A stretch of DNA of 11,300 nt from Candidatus Heimdallarchaeota archaeon (GCA_023128635.1 JAGMDP010000112.1:1-11300); one strand, 5' to 3'; shown: positions 1 through 7,953, numbered from the stretch's first letter. Numbers and translations: made by a program. The notes: generated from the letters alone by a model not told the origin.

Positions 1-65
1 GCATTTCGAACAATTGAACCACCGCCTTCAAGAATACTGCCATCAATTCTTATCGTCTTCGTCAA
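1..65 (-). CDS. rtcA: RNA 3'-terminal phosphate cyclase, N-terminal fragment
   Basis: Only the first 21 codons lie in the window; the gene continues past base 1. In this frame the minus strand reads IDGSILEGGGSIVRN, which closely matches the conserved N-terminus of RtcA (pattern IDG..GEGGGQ..R). RtcA uses ATP to convert RNA 3'-phosphates to 2',3'-cyclic phosphates through an enzyme-AMP intermediate; its catalytic histidine lies far downstream and cannot be seen. The start is inferred as TTG at 65-63. An in-frame TAG lies 14 codons upstream, and no ATG, GTG or other TTG falls between. A weak GTGGA (76-72) sits 6 nt before it. The gene overlaps the last 23 nt of the Nog1-like gene in another frame, so coupled translation is likely. 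An ATG at 43-41 in a different frame encodes nothing RtcA-like. The family call is fairly sure despite the short length. Confidence 0.82.
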   Translation of the reverse strand, partial: MTKTIRIDGSILEGGGSIVRN

Positions 66-1164
66 AGAAAATCCACTCGATTTTGTCTCTTGATTTGGAT
101 TTTTCTATCTCTTCCTCAACTAATTTCTTTTCTTCTCTAACATATAATTTCTTATCAGGGATTTTTTCAATAACCGTTAAAATAATCTTCTCAAGTTGAT
201 CGACATTTTTCTCAATTGTGGCAATCCTATCCAGTTTCCCTACGACTTGTTCAGCATTTTGAAGTTGTTCTTCAGAAAGGATGTCTTTCTTATTGATAAA
301 TGATTGAATTGGGATTTCTGAAAAGGTTGTTTTTATTTCATTGAATAGATTCAATTGATGATTCATTTTAAGAGGTGAATCATTAGTGGGATCAAACAAG
401 AAGATAATGTAATCAGCAAGGTGTTTTAAAGCTAAAATACTCCTCATCTCAATGTCATTTCTTTCATGTAAAGGCCTATCAAGAAGACCAGGAGTATCAA
501 GTAGTTGGATAGAATCAAATTCGCGTTTACGATGACCATAAACTAATTCTTTTGTTGTAAAAGGATATGCAGCGATTTCGGGATTTCCAGTGGAAATCAA
601 TTTCACAAAACTCGATTTTCCAGCATTTGGTGCTCCAGCAAAAGCAATCGTTTTCTCATAAAGATTGAAATCTGGGACTTTAGACAGCTGTATTTTTGCT
701 GTGATCAATTCATCTAATGGACTTTTTAATTTCTTAATAGTAGAACCAATTCGTCCAATAGCTTCTTTTCTTATTTCCTTTGCTTCATCTGCTGTTTCGC
801 TTTTACCTAGTTTCCTTGAAACTTCTCTTTCTATGCTTTTGAGAGATTTCTTGGTGTTATTTATCCTAGACAAAGAAGTCTTTAATTTTTCAATTCCATA
901 AAGAACTTCGATTAGGTCCCTGTGAAAGGGATGTAAATCATTGATTAAGGGGAAACTTGAAACAATCTTCTCTAATCGTTCCTCTAAATCAGGAAACAAA
1001 TGTCTAAATTGACGAAAATACAAGGTTTTGTAGAATGAATAATCTGATCTCCTTTTCTTAAGCTTTCTCGGTAATTCAACTCTAATTTTTTTCAATTGGG
1101 AGAATACAATATCAGCTAGTCTATCCGAAGTAGGAATATGTGGTATTCTCTTAAATTGACTCAA
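43..1164 (-). CDS. Nog1-like (OBG/TRAFAC class) GTP-binding protein
   Basis: A 373-residue GTPase. An alpha-helical N-terminal region (about 1-165) is followed by a GTPase domain with G1/P-loop GAPNAGKSS (177-185), a G2-like YPFTT (200-204), G3 DTPG (223-226) and G4 NKKD (291-294). G5 is not obvious. The helical domain placed before the G domain is the Nog1 layout. In eukaryotes Nog1 acts in 60S ribosome assembly, and archaeal members are presumed to act on the large subunit. The charged C-terminal tail (about 340-373) has no domain I recognise. The start is TTG at 1164-1162: the frame is closed by TAA only five codons upstream, no ATG lies between, and AAGGCG (1178-1173) sits 8 nt before it. 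That site falls in the loop of a 6-bp AT-rich inverted repeat (1167-1185). The epimerase gene ends 50 nt upstream and rtcA overlaps its 3' end, so it is probably mid-operon. Confidence 0.9.
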   Translation of the reverse strand: MSQFKRIPHIPTSDRLADIVFSQLKKIRVELPRKLKKRRSDYSFYKTLYFRQFRHLFPDLEERLEKIVSSFPLINDLHPFHRDLIEVLYGIEKLKTSLSRINNTKKSLKSIEREVSRKLGKSETADEAKEIRKEAIGRIGSTIKKLKSPLDELITAKIQLSKVPDFNLYEKTIAFAGAPNAGKSSFVKLISTGNPEIAAYPFTTKELVYGHRKREFDSIQLLDTPGLLDRPLHERNDIEMRSILALKHLADYIIFLFDPTNDSPLKMNHQLNLFNEIKTTFSEIPIQSFINKKDILSEEQLQNAEQVVGKLDRIATIEKNVDQLEKIILTVIEKIPDKKLYVREEKKLVEEEIEKSKSRDKIEWIFFDEDDKN

Positions 1165-1172
1165 AGCAAATT

Positions 1173-1178
1173 CGCCTT
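1173..1178 (-). promoter_or_regulatory. Ribosome binding site for the Nog1-like gene (TTG start)
   Basis: AAGGCG on the minus strand lies 8 nt before TTG at 1164. It supports TTG, the only canonical start between the upstream in-frame stop and the conserved protein. CAAATT (1167-1172) and AATTTG (1180-1185) flank it and could form a weak hairpin with the site in the loop. Confidence 0.5.
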
Positions 1179-1214
1179 AAATTTGTGTTAAAACGAAGGA
1201 AATTATAGTATCTT

Positions 1215-2138
1215 TTATTTCTCTTCTGCGCTTCTTGAGATATATTCTTGAAGTATTTCATCAAGTAGTCTTTTACCTTTAAGACCATATTTGGCTTCAT
1301 CTTTTTGTTTTTGAACACCAGACAGGACTTGTTGAATGTGAACGTTTTCAATTGGTTTAAAAACTATCTCTGCGGATGGAATAATCTTCTTAATTCCATC
1401 AGCTATTTCTTGAGCAGTGACCCATAGTCCATCGACATTAACAATCTCGAAATCGAGATCCTTACTTCTCCATAAATTAATCAGAATTTGAACAGCATCA
1501 TCAATAAAAACGATTGGAATCTTTGTTTCCGGAAGAACTTCTGCAACATAAGGTTTGCCTTTTACTGCTTCCTCAACCATTTGTGTAGGATACGGAGTAA
1601 TACCTAGAAAAGGATCTCTTCCAGGTCCAACAACAACGGGAAATCTAACGGCCCTAAAGTTAATATTATATTTTTTGGAATAAATTGAACCCATAATCTC
1701 AGTGCACAATTTAAAAGAACTATAGATTGTCCAAGGATCAAGAAAATCTTCTTCGGTAAATGGAGGTTTCCTATCAGGACCAAAAACAGTAGCTGAACTT
1801 GTATAAATAATCGTTTTTATATTGTACTTTCGAGCTGCATCCAATACGTTTATTGTACCTTCAACATTTGTTTTGAAAGCTTTAAATGGCTCCTCTTCGG
1901 TTAATGGAGGTAGTATAGCAGCTAAATGAAATATTGTTGTAAATTCATACTTCTCACAGACAGCATCTAGAGCTTTACCTTTGGAAACATCGCCTTTCTC
2001 CAGGATAATTCCTTCAGATTTATCCTTCACTTTATTTACATTAATATCAAAAATGACAACTTCCTTTTCAGCATCAAGAAGTCTTTCTGCTAAGCTAAAA
2101 CCAATAAACCCAGCACCGCCTGTGATAAGAATAGCCAT
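1215..2138 (-). CDS. NAD(P)-dependent epimerase/dehydratase (extended SDR)
   Basis: A 307-residue extended short-chain dehydrogenase/reductase. Counting from the ATG, the Rossmann motif GGAGFIG is at 7-13 and an Asp ends the second strand at about 31, which favours NAD(H) over NADP(H). The TSSATVFG segment supplies the catalytic Ser/Thr region (about 113-120), and YSSFK (139-143) is the YxxxK pair. A later HLAA motif and FIDDAV segment also fit nucleotide-sugar epimerases/dehydratases. The substrate cannot be read from sequence: UDP-sugar epimerase, dTDP-sugar enzyme or a threonine-dehydrogenase-like SDR are all possible. The frame also opens at TTG 2144, but the ATG at 2138 is preferred: it gives the usual MAILITGGAGFIG start, and GAAGGT (2152-2147) lies 8 nt upstream. 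The nitrilase gene ends 41 nt upstream, consistent with one operon. Confidence 0.9.
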   Translation of the reverse strand: MAILITGGAGFIGFSLAERLLDAEKEVVIFDINVNKVKDKSEGIILEKGDVSKGKALDAVCEKYEFTTIFHLAAILPPLTEEEPFKAFKTNVEGTINVLDAARKYNIKTIIYTSSATVFGPDRKPPFTEEDFLDPWTIYSSFKLCTEIMGSIYSKKYNINFRAVRFPVVVGPGRDPFLGITPYPTQMVEEAVKGKPYVAEVLPETKIPIVFIDDAVQILINLWRSKDLDFEIVNVDGLWVTAQEIADGIKKIIPSAEIVFKPIENVHIQQVLSGVQKQKDEAKYGLKGKRLLDEILQEYISRSAEEK

Positions 2139-2179
2139 ATCCAATAACCTTCAATTATTGCTTTTATCTTTATAGTAAT

Positions 2180-3001
2180 TTAACTCTTTTTAATGTCTTT
2201 CTTCAACAGAGGGGTGTATAATTCAACACGACGATCCATGAATGCGTGATTATTAGCTGTAACCATTTTATTTCTAGCTAAAGTTGGATCAATCTTAACA
2301 ATCTTTACAACCTCTTCAACATCTGAGGCTTGTGCAAGGAGCTCCATTTTAGGACTAGTAATTTGACTTTGACCAGTAAAAGTTAACTTTGTATTTGGTC
2401 GAATGTCTGCACCAACACGATTTGCTGTTATTGTGAAAATTCTGTTTTCAATTGAACGTGCCAACATTGTTTTTTGCGAAAAAGGTAAGACGAGATTAGC
2501 AGGATGACAAATGATATCAGCACCATGTAAAGCTAAGATACGAGCAACTTCGGGAAAATACCAATCAAAGCAAACCATAATGCCTATTTTAGCTTGTCCT
2601 AAATCATATATTTTAAATGGACCATTTCCAGCTTTAAAGAAATTCTTTTCGTTATTAAATAAGTGTATTTTTCGATACACATCAATAAATCCTTCTGGAC
2701 CAATAAGAACTGCCGAGTTATAAAAATCAGTTTCAGATACTTTTTCACAAATACCAGCGACAATGTAAGTATTTGTTTCCCTAGCAACATCGATCCAAGC
2801 TTTGGTTGAAGGACCATCTGGAACTTTTTCACTCATTTTCTGTAATTCGTTTTTATCGATGAAAAGATAACCAGAGGTACATAATTCAGGCAAAACAAGT
2901 AAATCCGCGTTTGCACCTTCTCGTATCAACTCAATTGAGCGTTCTAAATTTCTCGTAACCTCACCAAAAACTGGATTAAATTGAATGAAACCAACTTTCA
3001 T
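2180..3001 (-). CDS. Carbon-nitrogen hydrolase (nitrilase superfamily)
   Basis: A 273-residue enzyme of the nitrilase superfamily, which hydrolyses or condenses amide or nitrile C-N bonds through a Glu-Lys-Cys triad. All three residues are visible: Glu39 in LPELCTSGY, Lys111 in YRKIHLF and Cys144 in MVCFDWYFPE. The length suits a single-domain omega-amidase/carbamoylase-type protein with no fused synthetase. The N-terminus MKVGFIQFNPVFGEV is the normal first strand. The substrate is not predictable here; a carbamoyl-amine or amide is likelier than a nitrile in this branch, which is an inference. The frame extends to GTG 3013, but AGGTG (3015-3011) lies 9 nt before the ATG at 3001 and overlaps that GTG, so the ATG is preferred. 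It is the first gene of the block and lies just after a terminator-like hairpin. Confidence 0.9.
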   Translation of the reverse strand: MKVGFIQFNPVFGEVTRNLERSIELIREGANADLLVLPELCTSGYLFIDKNELQKMSEKVPDGPSTKAWIDVARETNTYIVAGICEKVSETDFYNSAVLIGPEGFIDVYRKIHLFNNEKNFFKAGNGPFKIYDLGQAKIGIMVCFDWYFPEVARILALHGADIICHPANLVLPFSQKTMLARSIENRIFTITANRVGADIRPNTKLTFTGQSQITSPKMELLAQASDVEEVVKIVKIDPTLARNKMVTANNHAFMDRRVELYTPLLKKDIKKS

Positions 3002-3010
3002 GATACAATG

Positions 3011-3015
3011 CACCT
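3011..3015 (-). promoter_or_regulatory. Ribosome binding site deciding the nitrilase start
   Basis: AGGTG on the minus strand, 9 nt before ATG 3001. The alternative GTG at 3013 is part of this site, so it is unlikely to be the start. Confidence 0.55.
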
Positions 3016-3099
3016 GGAAAATATTACAGAAAAATCTACTAAAGATAATTCATTAAGAGATAATCGAAATTAATTCAATTAAAGTTTTGCTAAAGAAAA

Positions 3100-3128
3100 G
3101 AGAAAGAAAAACTGGGAGAAATCCCAGT
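3100..3128 (-). terminator. Hairpin terminator after the zinc-ribbon pair
   Basis: A perfect 7-bp stem: on the plus strand ACTGGGA (3111-3117), loop GAAA (3118-3121), TCCCAGT (3122-3128). Read on the minus strand, the second arm runs straight into TTTTTCTTTCTCTTTTC. It lies 17 nt after the stop of the second zinc-ribbon gene, so it should end that transcript. It looks like a bacterial intrinsic terminator. In archaea the T-rich tract alone often suffices, so the hairpin may add 3'-end stability. Confidence 0.65.
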
Positions 3129-3145
3129 AAAAAAAATACTAAAAA

Positions 3146-4126
3146 CTATTCCGCTGCTACTTTTTTCTTCGTCAACGTTTCCTTGAGACCAAAGATTAAG
3201 AGACCGCCAAAGACTACTGCAGAAACATATCCTGCAATTCTCCAATCAAAAGGTAATAAACCTTGAATGATTAAGATGATTGCAAACGCAATAAGGGCTA
3301 TTGCGAAAATAACTGATACTAATCCCCAGAAACGATGTGCTCTTGAGATCGGATATTCAGCTCTTAGGACTTTTCCTCTTGCAGCATCAACTAATGCTTC
3401 ACCTTCCCAATTACCATAATTGTATTTCACTCGGTAGAATGGAACATGAAGATAAGAGACTTCCTTTAAATCGATATCTTGTTTTATTCCTTTGAGTTTG
3501 GAAATTTCTCGAAATATTAATTGATTGTGTCGATTTTTGACTTGAGCTTCAGCTATAGCATATGCTTCGTTGTAACCAATTTCGGTATCATAGATTTGAC
3601 CGCCTTCCCTGTTCACTGCATTAATATCAAATGCATCTTTAGAGCCAACGGGGATTTTTTCGTCACGAATTTCTCTGTGTTGTTCTTTATAGCCAAAGAT
3701 CAAACAAGTCTGATCTAAATCAATGGAGCCGCGTTCTGGTCTAGTAAGGATACTAATATTTCTACTCCAATGGGAACCCTGATTCGGATTGACGTACTTG
3801 CCAATGCCTTGATAATCAGTATGCCCGTGGAATTGAAACATCCAGAATGGCATCATTCTTAATTCAAAATCTTTGAAAACAGCTTTATCAGCAAAATCAC
3901 TTGGTACGCCAACATACTTAGAGAGATATTGAGGTACTAGTTCGGTTAATTCTGAACCGCTAAAGTATACATTTAGCATGTGATGATTTTGAAATGTTTT
4001 GCCGGTCTGTAATTCATTTGGAGTTCCGCAAGAATCACAAGTTACAACGGATGCAAAGGGTGGAATATTATTTTCTGCTTGACAATATCCACAAGTTATC
4101 TTTTTCGATTGTCGTTCTACTGCCAT
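3146..4126 (-). CDS. Zinc-ribbon membrane protein, family unknown (paralog B)
   Basis: A 326-residue protein I cannot assign to a named family. An N-terminal zinc ribbon has two CxxC knuckles (C12/C15 and C30/C33, in CGYC and CDSC). A long soluble region follows (about 45-262) with aromatic-rich segments MMPFWMFQFHGHTDYQG and HVPFYRVKYNYGNWEGEAL. Two predicted membrane helices (about 267-290 and 296-314) close it, with a short Lys-rich tail. There is no signal peptide, so the ribbon and soluble part are probably cytoplasmic. It aligns by eye with the gene just upstream: PF[WF] segment, a GSH motif (GSHWSRN versus GSHNVRF), an A-rich helix, a YR..Y segment, then a membrane-helix pair. Only 7 nt separate the two genes. 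The site GGGAG lies inside the 3' end of the upstream gene, 11 nt before ATG 4126, so they are probably co-translated. Function is unknown. Confidence 0.8.
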   Translation of the reverse strand: MAVERQSKKITCGYCQAENNIPPFASVVTCDSCGTPNELQTGKTFQNHHMLNVYFSGSELTELVPQYLSKYVGVPSDFADKAVFKDFELRMMPFWMFQFHGHTDYQGIGKYVNPNQGSHWSRNISILTRPERGSIDLDQTCLIFGYKEQHREIRDEKIPVGSKDAFDINAVNREGGQIYDTEIGYNEAYAIAEAQVKNRHNQLIFREISKLKGIKQDIDLKEVSYLHVPFYRVKYNYGNWEGEALVDAARGKVLRAEYPISRAHRFWGLVSVIFAIALIAFAIILIIQGLLPFDWRIAGYVSAVVFGGLLIFGLKETLTKKKVAAE

Positions 4127-4133
4127 TTCTTAA

Positions 4134-5327
4134 TCATCTCCCATCCATAACTTGGCCACATTTTTCACAGAATTTTTGATTCTGCTCTAATGGATCACCG
4201 CATTTTGGACAAAATCTTGCAACTGGTTTACCGCTTGCTGGTTGTCGTGGTTGCTGTGGTTGGTGTTTTGGTATTGCTGCTCTAGCAGTTGGTGCTAAAC
4301 GTTCGAAAGCGAATAAACTTAATCCGCTTCCACTCGAATGGATCTTATGTGGTTTGTAAACTCTAACCAGCAGTATTATTCCTACAATTACTCCTGCTAA
4401 AGCTACTACACCTAAAGCGATTAACCACCAAATTGCATTTTCACTTGAAGGTTCAAAAGCAATATATTGATTATAACCGATTTGAGTTAGAATTGGTGCT
4501 AATAAGAAACCTAATAGAGCAAAGAACATCATGAGTCCTCTGTTTTTAATAGGTTGTTCCTCGCGTAATAATTGACCACTACCCCAATGATATGCTGCAC
4601 GATATAATCTTCCTTGAATTCTGCGTCTAATAAGTAATAATGGTTCATGTACCAATTTTGGTTGTGTCAAGGGTCTAAAATTAACTTTTGTGTCAAAAAC
4701 TTCATGCATTTGAGATTTAGCATGAGAATAAGCGGATTCATAGATTACTTCTCCGGCTTTTTTCGATGCTTCATCTTGTCCCCACTCAGGGCTTAATGCA
4801 ACAAGTGTTTGATCTCTACTTGCTAATCCCTTGATAAACTCTGGACTAAATGGAATAGGTTCTCCACCAATTGTTCTGGCAACAGAAGAAACCAATTCAC
4901 CAGATCCAAACATTGTTACTTCTTGTCTAGCTAGGAAACGAACGTTGTGACTTCCTTTGTGTTGTACACGCCTTGGACGATATTCGACGATTGTCTTTGA
5001 TTCAGTGTAAGTTTTTCCACCACGTCTTACAGTTTTGGTTTCAGTTCGTTCTCTTCTTTGATATCCCAAAGCGTCAACGCTAACATCAGCCTTTACTTCG
5101 AAGAAAGGTACAAGAATTAGTTCCATACTACGAACTTGACCTGGACCTTCAGGTGGAGTCATTGGTAATGGTTTTACTATCGCGTGAGGAGAGATATGGC
5201 TTTCAGCAACAATTTCACCGCAAAAATTGCAGATCACTAAGAGGGATTCTGCTGAAGGTCTCATTGGTGCTCCACAAGATGGGCACCTCAAGGTTTTTAC
5301 TAATATAGAATCTCCTTGTTCACTCAT
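4134..5327 (-). CDS. Double zinc-ribbon membrane protein, family unknown (paralog A)
   Basis: A 397-residue protein of unrecognised family. In order: an N-terminal zinc ribbon (C15/C18 and C33/C36, in CPSC and CNFC); a soluble region with a basic, Thr/Arg-rich stretch (about 90-125); two predicted membrane helices (about 266-286 and 299-323); a Pro/Gln-rich linker (about 345-370); and a C-terminal zinc ribbon (C373/C376 and C387/C390, in CPKC and CEKC). The last type is common in archaeal membrane proteins. The downstream gene is a paralog with the same ribbon, soluble and two-helix order but no C-terminal ribbon. The start is uncertain. The frame extends to ATG 5378 (17 more residues), but that ATG sits inside a perfect palindrome with no good ribosome binding site. 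A TATAAAA centred 24 nt before ATG 5327 fits a nearly leaderless message. A role in membrane-associated regulation or protein interaction is speculation. Confidence 0.78.
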   Translation of the reverse strand: MSEQGDSILVKTLRCPSCGAPMRPSAESLLVICNFCGEIVAESHISPHAIVKPLPMTPPEGPGQVRSMELILVPFFEVKADVSVDALGYQRRERTETKTVRRGGKTYTESKTIVEYRPRRVQHKGSHNVRFLARQEVTMFGSGELVSSVARTIGGEPIPFSPEFIKGLASRDQTLVALSPEWGQDEASKKAGEVIYESAYSHAKSQMHEVFDTKVNFRPLTQPKLVHEPLLLIRRRIQGRLYRAAYHWGSGQLLREEQPIKNRGLMMFFALLGFLLAPILTQIGYNQYIAFEPSSENAIWWLIALGVVALAGVIVGIILLVRVYKPHKIHSSGSGLSLFAFERLAPTARAAIPKHQPQQPRQPASGKPVARFCPKCGDPLEQNQKFCEKCGQVMDGR

Positions 5328-5346
5328 TGCCTTCACGCTTAATTTT

Positions 5347-5357
5347 GTTTTATAATT
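5347..5357 (-). promoter_or_regulatory. TATA-box promoter of the zinc-ribbon gene pair
   Basis: On the minus strand AATTATAAAAC holds TATAAAA at 5354-5348, with its centre 24 nt before ATG 5327. That is the spacing expected for an archaeal TATA box and a transcription start at or next to the start codon. No Shine-Dalgarno at useful spacing precedes this ATG, which also fits a leaderless message. Not proven. Confidence 0.5.
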
Positions 5358-5360
5358 CAG

Positions 5361-5379
5361 AATGGGTTTGAAACCCATT
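5361..5379. promoter_or_regulatory. Perfect 9+1+9 palindrome, candidate operator
   Basis: AATGGGTTTGAAACCCATT is a perfect inverted repeat with a single central base, and is more GC-rich than its surroundings. It ends about 4 bp upstream of the TATA-like box of the zinc-ribbon genes, where an archaeal activator or repressor dimer would bind. A one-base centre suits a protein-bound operator better than an RNA hairpin, and no T-run follows it. The regulator is not identified in this window. Confidence 0.55.
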
Positions 5380-5430
5380 TCGATACAGAACTCTAATAGA
5401 TAATAACTAAATTAAGATTACTGTTATGGA

Positions 5431-5453
5431 CAAAGAAATGAAAAATAAGAAAA
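5431..5453 (-). terminator. T-rich terminator tract after copA
   Basis: Directly after the copA TGA, the minus strand reads TTTTCTTATTTTTCATTTC and ends TTTG. Archaeal RNA polymerase commonly stops at such T-rich runs without a hairpin, so this is the likely end of the copZ-copA message. Confidence 0.5.
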
Positions 5454-7940
5454 TCAAGAGTTATTTGGATTAATTTTTGGTTTGAAACGCTTCAAACGCA
5501 AGGAATTAGTTACCACGAATACTGAGCTAAAAGCCATAGCAGCTGCTGCAATCATTGGAACGAGTAGTCCAATTGCAGCGATTGGAATCGCAATGATGTT
5601 GAAGAAAAATGCCCATAAAAGATTTTGTTTTATTATTTTTAATGTTTCACCACTTAGTTCTATAGCATCGACAACTTGTGTTAAATCACTTCTCATAAGA
5701 GTTACATTAGAAGTTTCAATTGAAACATCTGTTCCTGAAGCAACTGCAAAACCAATATCAGCTTGTGCAAGAGCAGGAGCATCATTGATCCCATCACCTA
5801 CCATACCAACTTTTCGATTTTCTTTTTGAATATCTCTAACTAGTTTTGCTTTATCTTCTGGTAAAACTTCTGCATATACTCTTTCTATTCCAGCTTGTTT
5901 TGCAATAGCATCAGCAGTTCTTTTATTGTCTCCAGTCACCATGATAACTTCTTTTCCAAGAGATTTTAAAATCCTCACTGCTTCAATTGAAGAATCTTTA
6001 ATAACATCAGCTACAGCAATTAATCCAAGAATTTTTTTATTTTTGGCTAATATCATCACAGTTTTACCGGCTTTTTGTAGAGAACTCATTTTTTCATCGA
6101 GATTATCTACCAAACTTATTTTTTGAGTTTCTATTAGTGACTTGTTACCAAGAATGATTTTCTCATTATTAACAGTAGCAATAATTCCTTTACCGGGAAT
6201 AGCACTAAACTCATCTGGTTCTTCTAATGAAATATCTCTCATTGAAGCAGCTCTAACTATTGATTCACCTAATGAATGCTCGGAACCCTTTTCAGCACTT
6301 GCAGAAAAATACAATAAATCTTGCTCTGAAAATCCTGAATCTAATGGAATAATATCAGTGACTTCTGGAACTCCTTTTGTTAGTGTTCCAGTTTTATCAA
6401 ATAGTATAGTATCAATATCCAGTGTTTTTTCAAGAGATTCTGCATTTTTGAAAAGAATACCAAGTTCAGCTCCTTTCCCTGAACCAACCATAATTCCTGT
6501 AGGAGTTGCTAAACCTAAAGCACATGGACAAGCAATAACTAGAACAGCTACGGTATTGAGAATTGCATGAGTATACCAATTTTGTGATGCTAGAATTTCT
6601 CTTATTGGGGTAAATCCATAGACACCACCAAGAATCAACCATATTGTTAATGTCGCAATTGCTAAAACTATAACAATTGGAACAAAATAGGCTGAAACTT
6701 TATCAGCTAATCTTTGAACTGGAGCCTTGCTACCTTGAGCATCTTCAACCGATTTTATTATCTGGGATAAAACAGTGTCTGATCCAACTTTTTCTGCTCT
6801 AAATTTTATGAAACCGTTTTTATTAATAGTAGCTCCAATGACCAAATCGTCTTTTTTCTTATCAACAAGTAGACTTTCACCTGTCAGCATGGATTCATCA
6901 ATAGCAGTAATGCCTTCTATTATAGTACCATCTACTGGAATTTTCTCACCAGGACGTACAATAACAATATCATCAACTATGACTTCACTTATTGGAATAT
7001 CAAGTTCCACTTCATCCCTAATTACACGAGCAGTTTTTGGTTGCAATCCAAGTAGATTAGCTATTGAATCAGATGTTCTACCTTTTGCAATTGCTTCTAG
7101 ATACTTGCCAACCACTAAAGCCGTGAGGATAAACGCTGCGGATTCAAAGTAAAGTGGTCCTCCTATAATTAAAGAAACAACACTGTAAATGTAGGCAGCA
7201 CTACTACCTAATGAGACTAGGACATCCATATTTGTTGTAAAATGAGTTATTGCTTTGAAGGCACTTTTGAAGAAAGGCCATCCAACGTAAATATATACGA
7301 GGGTAGCTAAAACTAGCATAGTATATTTTATCGCTGTTAATTGCATGAAACCGTCTATACCCATATCGATGAACATGAACACCATTAGTGGGGTTGTGAA
7401 TATCACACCGAAAATTAATCGATTCCTATAATGTAAACGTTCTTCTCGCTCTATTCTTCTTCTTTGACTAAGAGCATCTTCTTCTATTGATTTCTCAATT
7501 TCATAACCTACATCTCTAATTGCCTTTTCTAAAATTGATACATTTACTAGACTAGGATTGAATTCAACAGTTGCTTTTCTAGTAGCTAAATTAACTATTG
7601 CGGAAATAACTCCATCCACTTTCTTCAGTGCTTTCTCAACACTCATAGCACATGATGCGCAAGTCATGCCTATGACAACTAACTCCACTTTCTCTAATCT
7701 GACATCATAACCTACACTTTCAATTGCATCAACTAATTCTGATTCATTAATTAGTGTTGGATCAAATGTAACAACAGCTTCGTTTGTAGCAAGACTAACA
7801 ACGGCATTATTTACACCCTCTCTTTTATTTAAGCTTCTTTCAATGGTAGCACTGCATGCTGCACAGGTCATGCCACTGACACCTATTTTTATTTTTTTCT
7901 TAGTTGATTCGTTTTCTGATTCAGCCGTTGTCTTCACCAT
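5454..7940 (-). CDS. copA: Cu(I)-exporting P1B-type ATPase
   Basis: An 828-residue heavy-metal P-type ATPase that uses ATP to pump Cu(I) (possibly Ag(I)) out of the cytoplasm. Two N-terminal HMA domains each carry GMTCxxC (C26/C29 and C94/C97). Eight membrane helices follow, with the transport motif CPC (471-473) in helix 6. TGES (353-356) marks the actuator domain, DKTGT (515-519, Asp515 phosphorylated) the P domain, and GDGIND (715-720) the hinge. The last helix has the MxxSS motif (Met802, Ser805-806) of the Cu(I) subtype. Two signature positions differ from the usual: the nucleotide-domain His-Pro is His-Ser (SEHSLG, 553-558), and the helix-7 Tyr-Asn is Phe-Asn (780-781). All catalytic residues are present, so it should be active. 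ATG 7940 is preferred over the TTG codon at 7943. It lies 13 nt after the copper chaperone gene, so the two share an operon. Confidence 0.95.
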   Translation of the reverse strand: MVKTTAESENESTKKKIKIGVSGMTCAACSATIERSLNKREGVNNAVVSLATNEAVVTFDPTLINESELVDAIESVGYDVRLEKVELVVIGMTCASCAMSVEKALKKVDGVISAIVNLATRKATVEFNPSLVNVSILEKAIRDVGYEIEKSIEEDALSQRRRIEREERLHYRNRLIFGVIFTTPLMVFMFIDMGIDGFMQLTAIKYTMLVLATLVYIYVGWPFFKSAFKAITHFTTNMDVLVSLGSSAAYIYSVVSLIIGGPLYFESAAFILTALVVGKYLEAIAKGRTSDSIANLLGLQPKTARVIRDEVELDIPISEVIVDDIVIVRPGEKIPVDGTIIEGITAIDESMLTGESLLVDKKKDDLVIGATINKNGFIKFRAEKVGSDTVLSQIIKSVEDAQGSKAPVQRLADKVSAYFVPIVIVLAIATLTIWLILGGVYGFTPIREILASQNWYTHAILNTVAVLVIACPCALGLATPTGIMVGSGKGAELGILFKNAESLEKTLDIDTILFDKTGTLTKGVPEVTDIIPLDSGFSEQDLLYFSASAEKGSEHSLGESIVRAASMRDISLEEPDEFSAIPGKGIIATVNNEKIILGNKSLIETQKISLVDNLDEKMSSLQKAGKTVMILAKNKKILGLIAVADVIKDSSIEAVRILKSLGKEVIMVTGDNKRTADAIAKQAGIERVYAEVLPEDKAKLVRDIQKENRKVGMVGDGINDAPALAQADIGFAVASGTDVSIETSNVTLMRSDLTQVVDAIELSGETLKIIKQNLLWAFFFNIIAIPIAAIGLLVPMIAAAAMAFSSVFVVTNSLRLKRFKPKINPNNS

Positions 7941-7953
7941 CAAGTATTCTCTC

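Larger units (their letters stand above)
3002..3145. other. Intergenic region between the zinc-ribbon and nitrilase blocks
   Basis: This 144-base AT-rich gap holds the hairpin terminator (3100-3128), a small 6+1+6 inverted repeat TTAATTCAATTAA (3070-3082) that could be chance, and the ribosome binding site of the nitrilase gene. A promoter for the nitrilase operon should lie here, but no TATA box stands out from the AT-rich background. No open reading frame is seen. Confidence 0.5.

Noticed and set aside
1..43. ATG at 43-41 sharing a base with the GTPase stop (TGATG), as start of the next gene
   Set aside because: Its frame gives MAVFLKAVVQLFEM with no family match, while the neighbouring frame gives a clear RtcA N-terminus.
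3070..3082. TTAATTCAATTAA inverted repeat as an operator
   Set aside because: It is short and almost purely AT in AT-rich DNA, with no clear promoter next to it, so it is best read as chance.
5328..5378. 17-residue N-terminal extension of the zinc-ribbon gene from ATG 5378
   Set aside because: It cuts into a perfect palindrome, has no good ribosome binding site, and a well-spaced TATA box lies inside it. Kept as a possible alternative only.
5361..5379. Palindrome as an intrinsic terminator of copA
   Set aside because: It is followed by no T-run on the copA strand, lies 75 nt after the stop, and a T-rich tract directly after the stop already serves as a terminator.
5482..7152. Long plus-strand open frames opposite copA (for example 6142-6570 and 6775-7152)
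   Set aside because: They are antisense shadows of a fully conserved P-type ATPase, with no recognisable domains.
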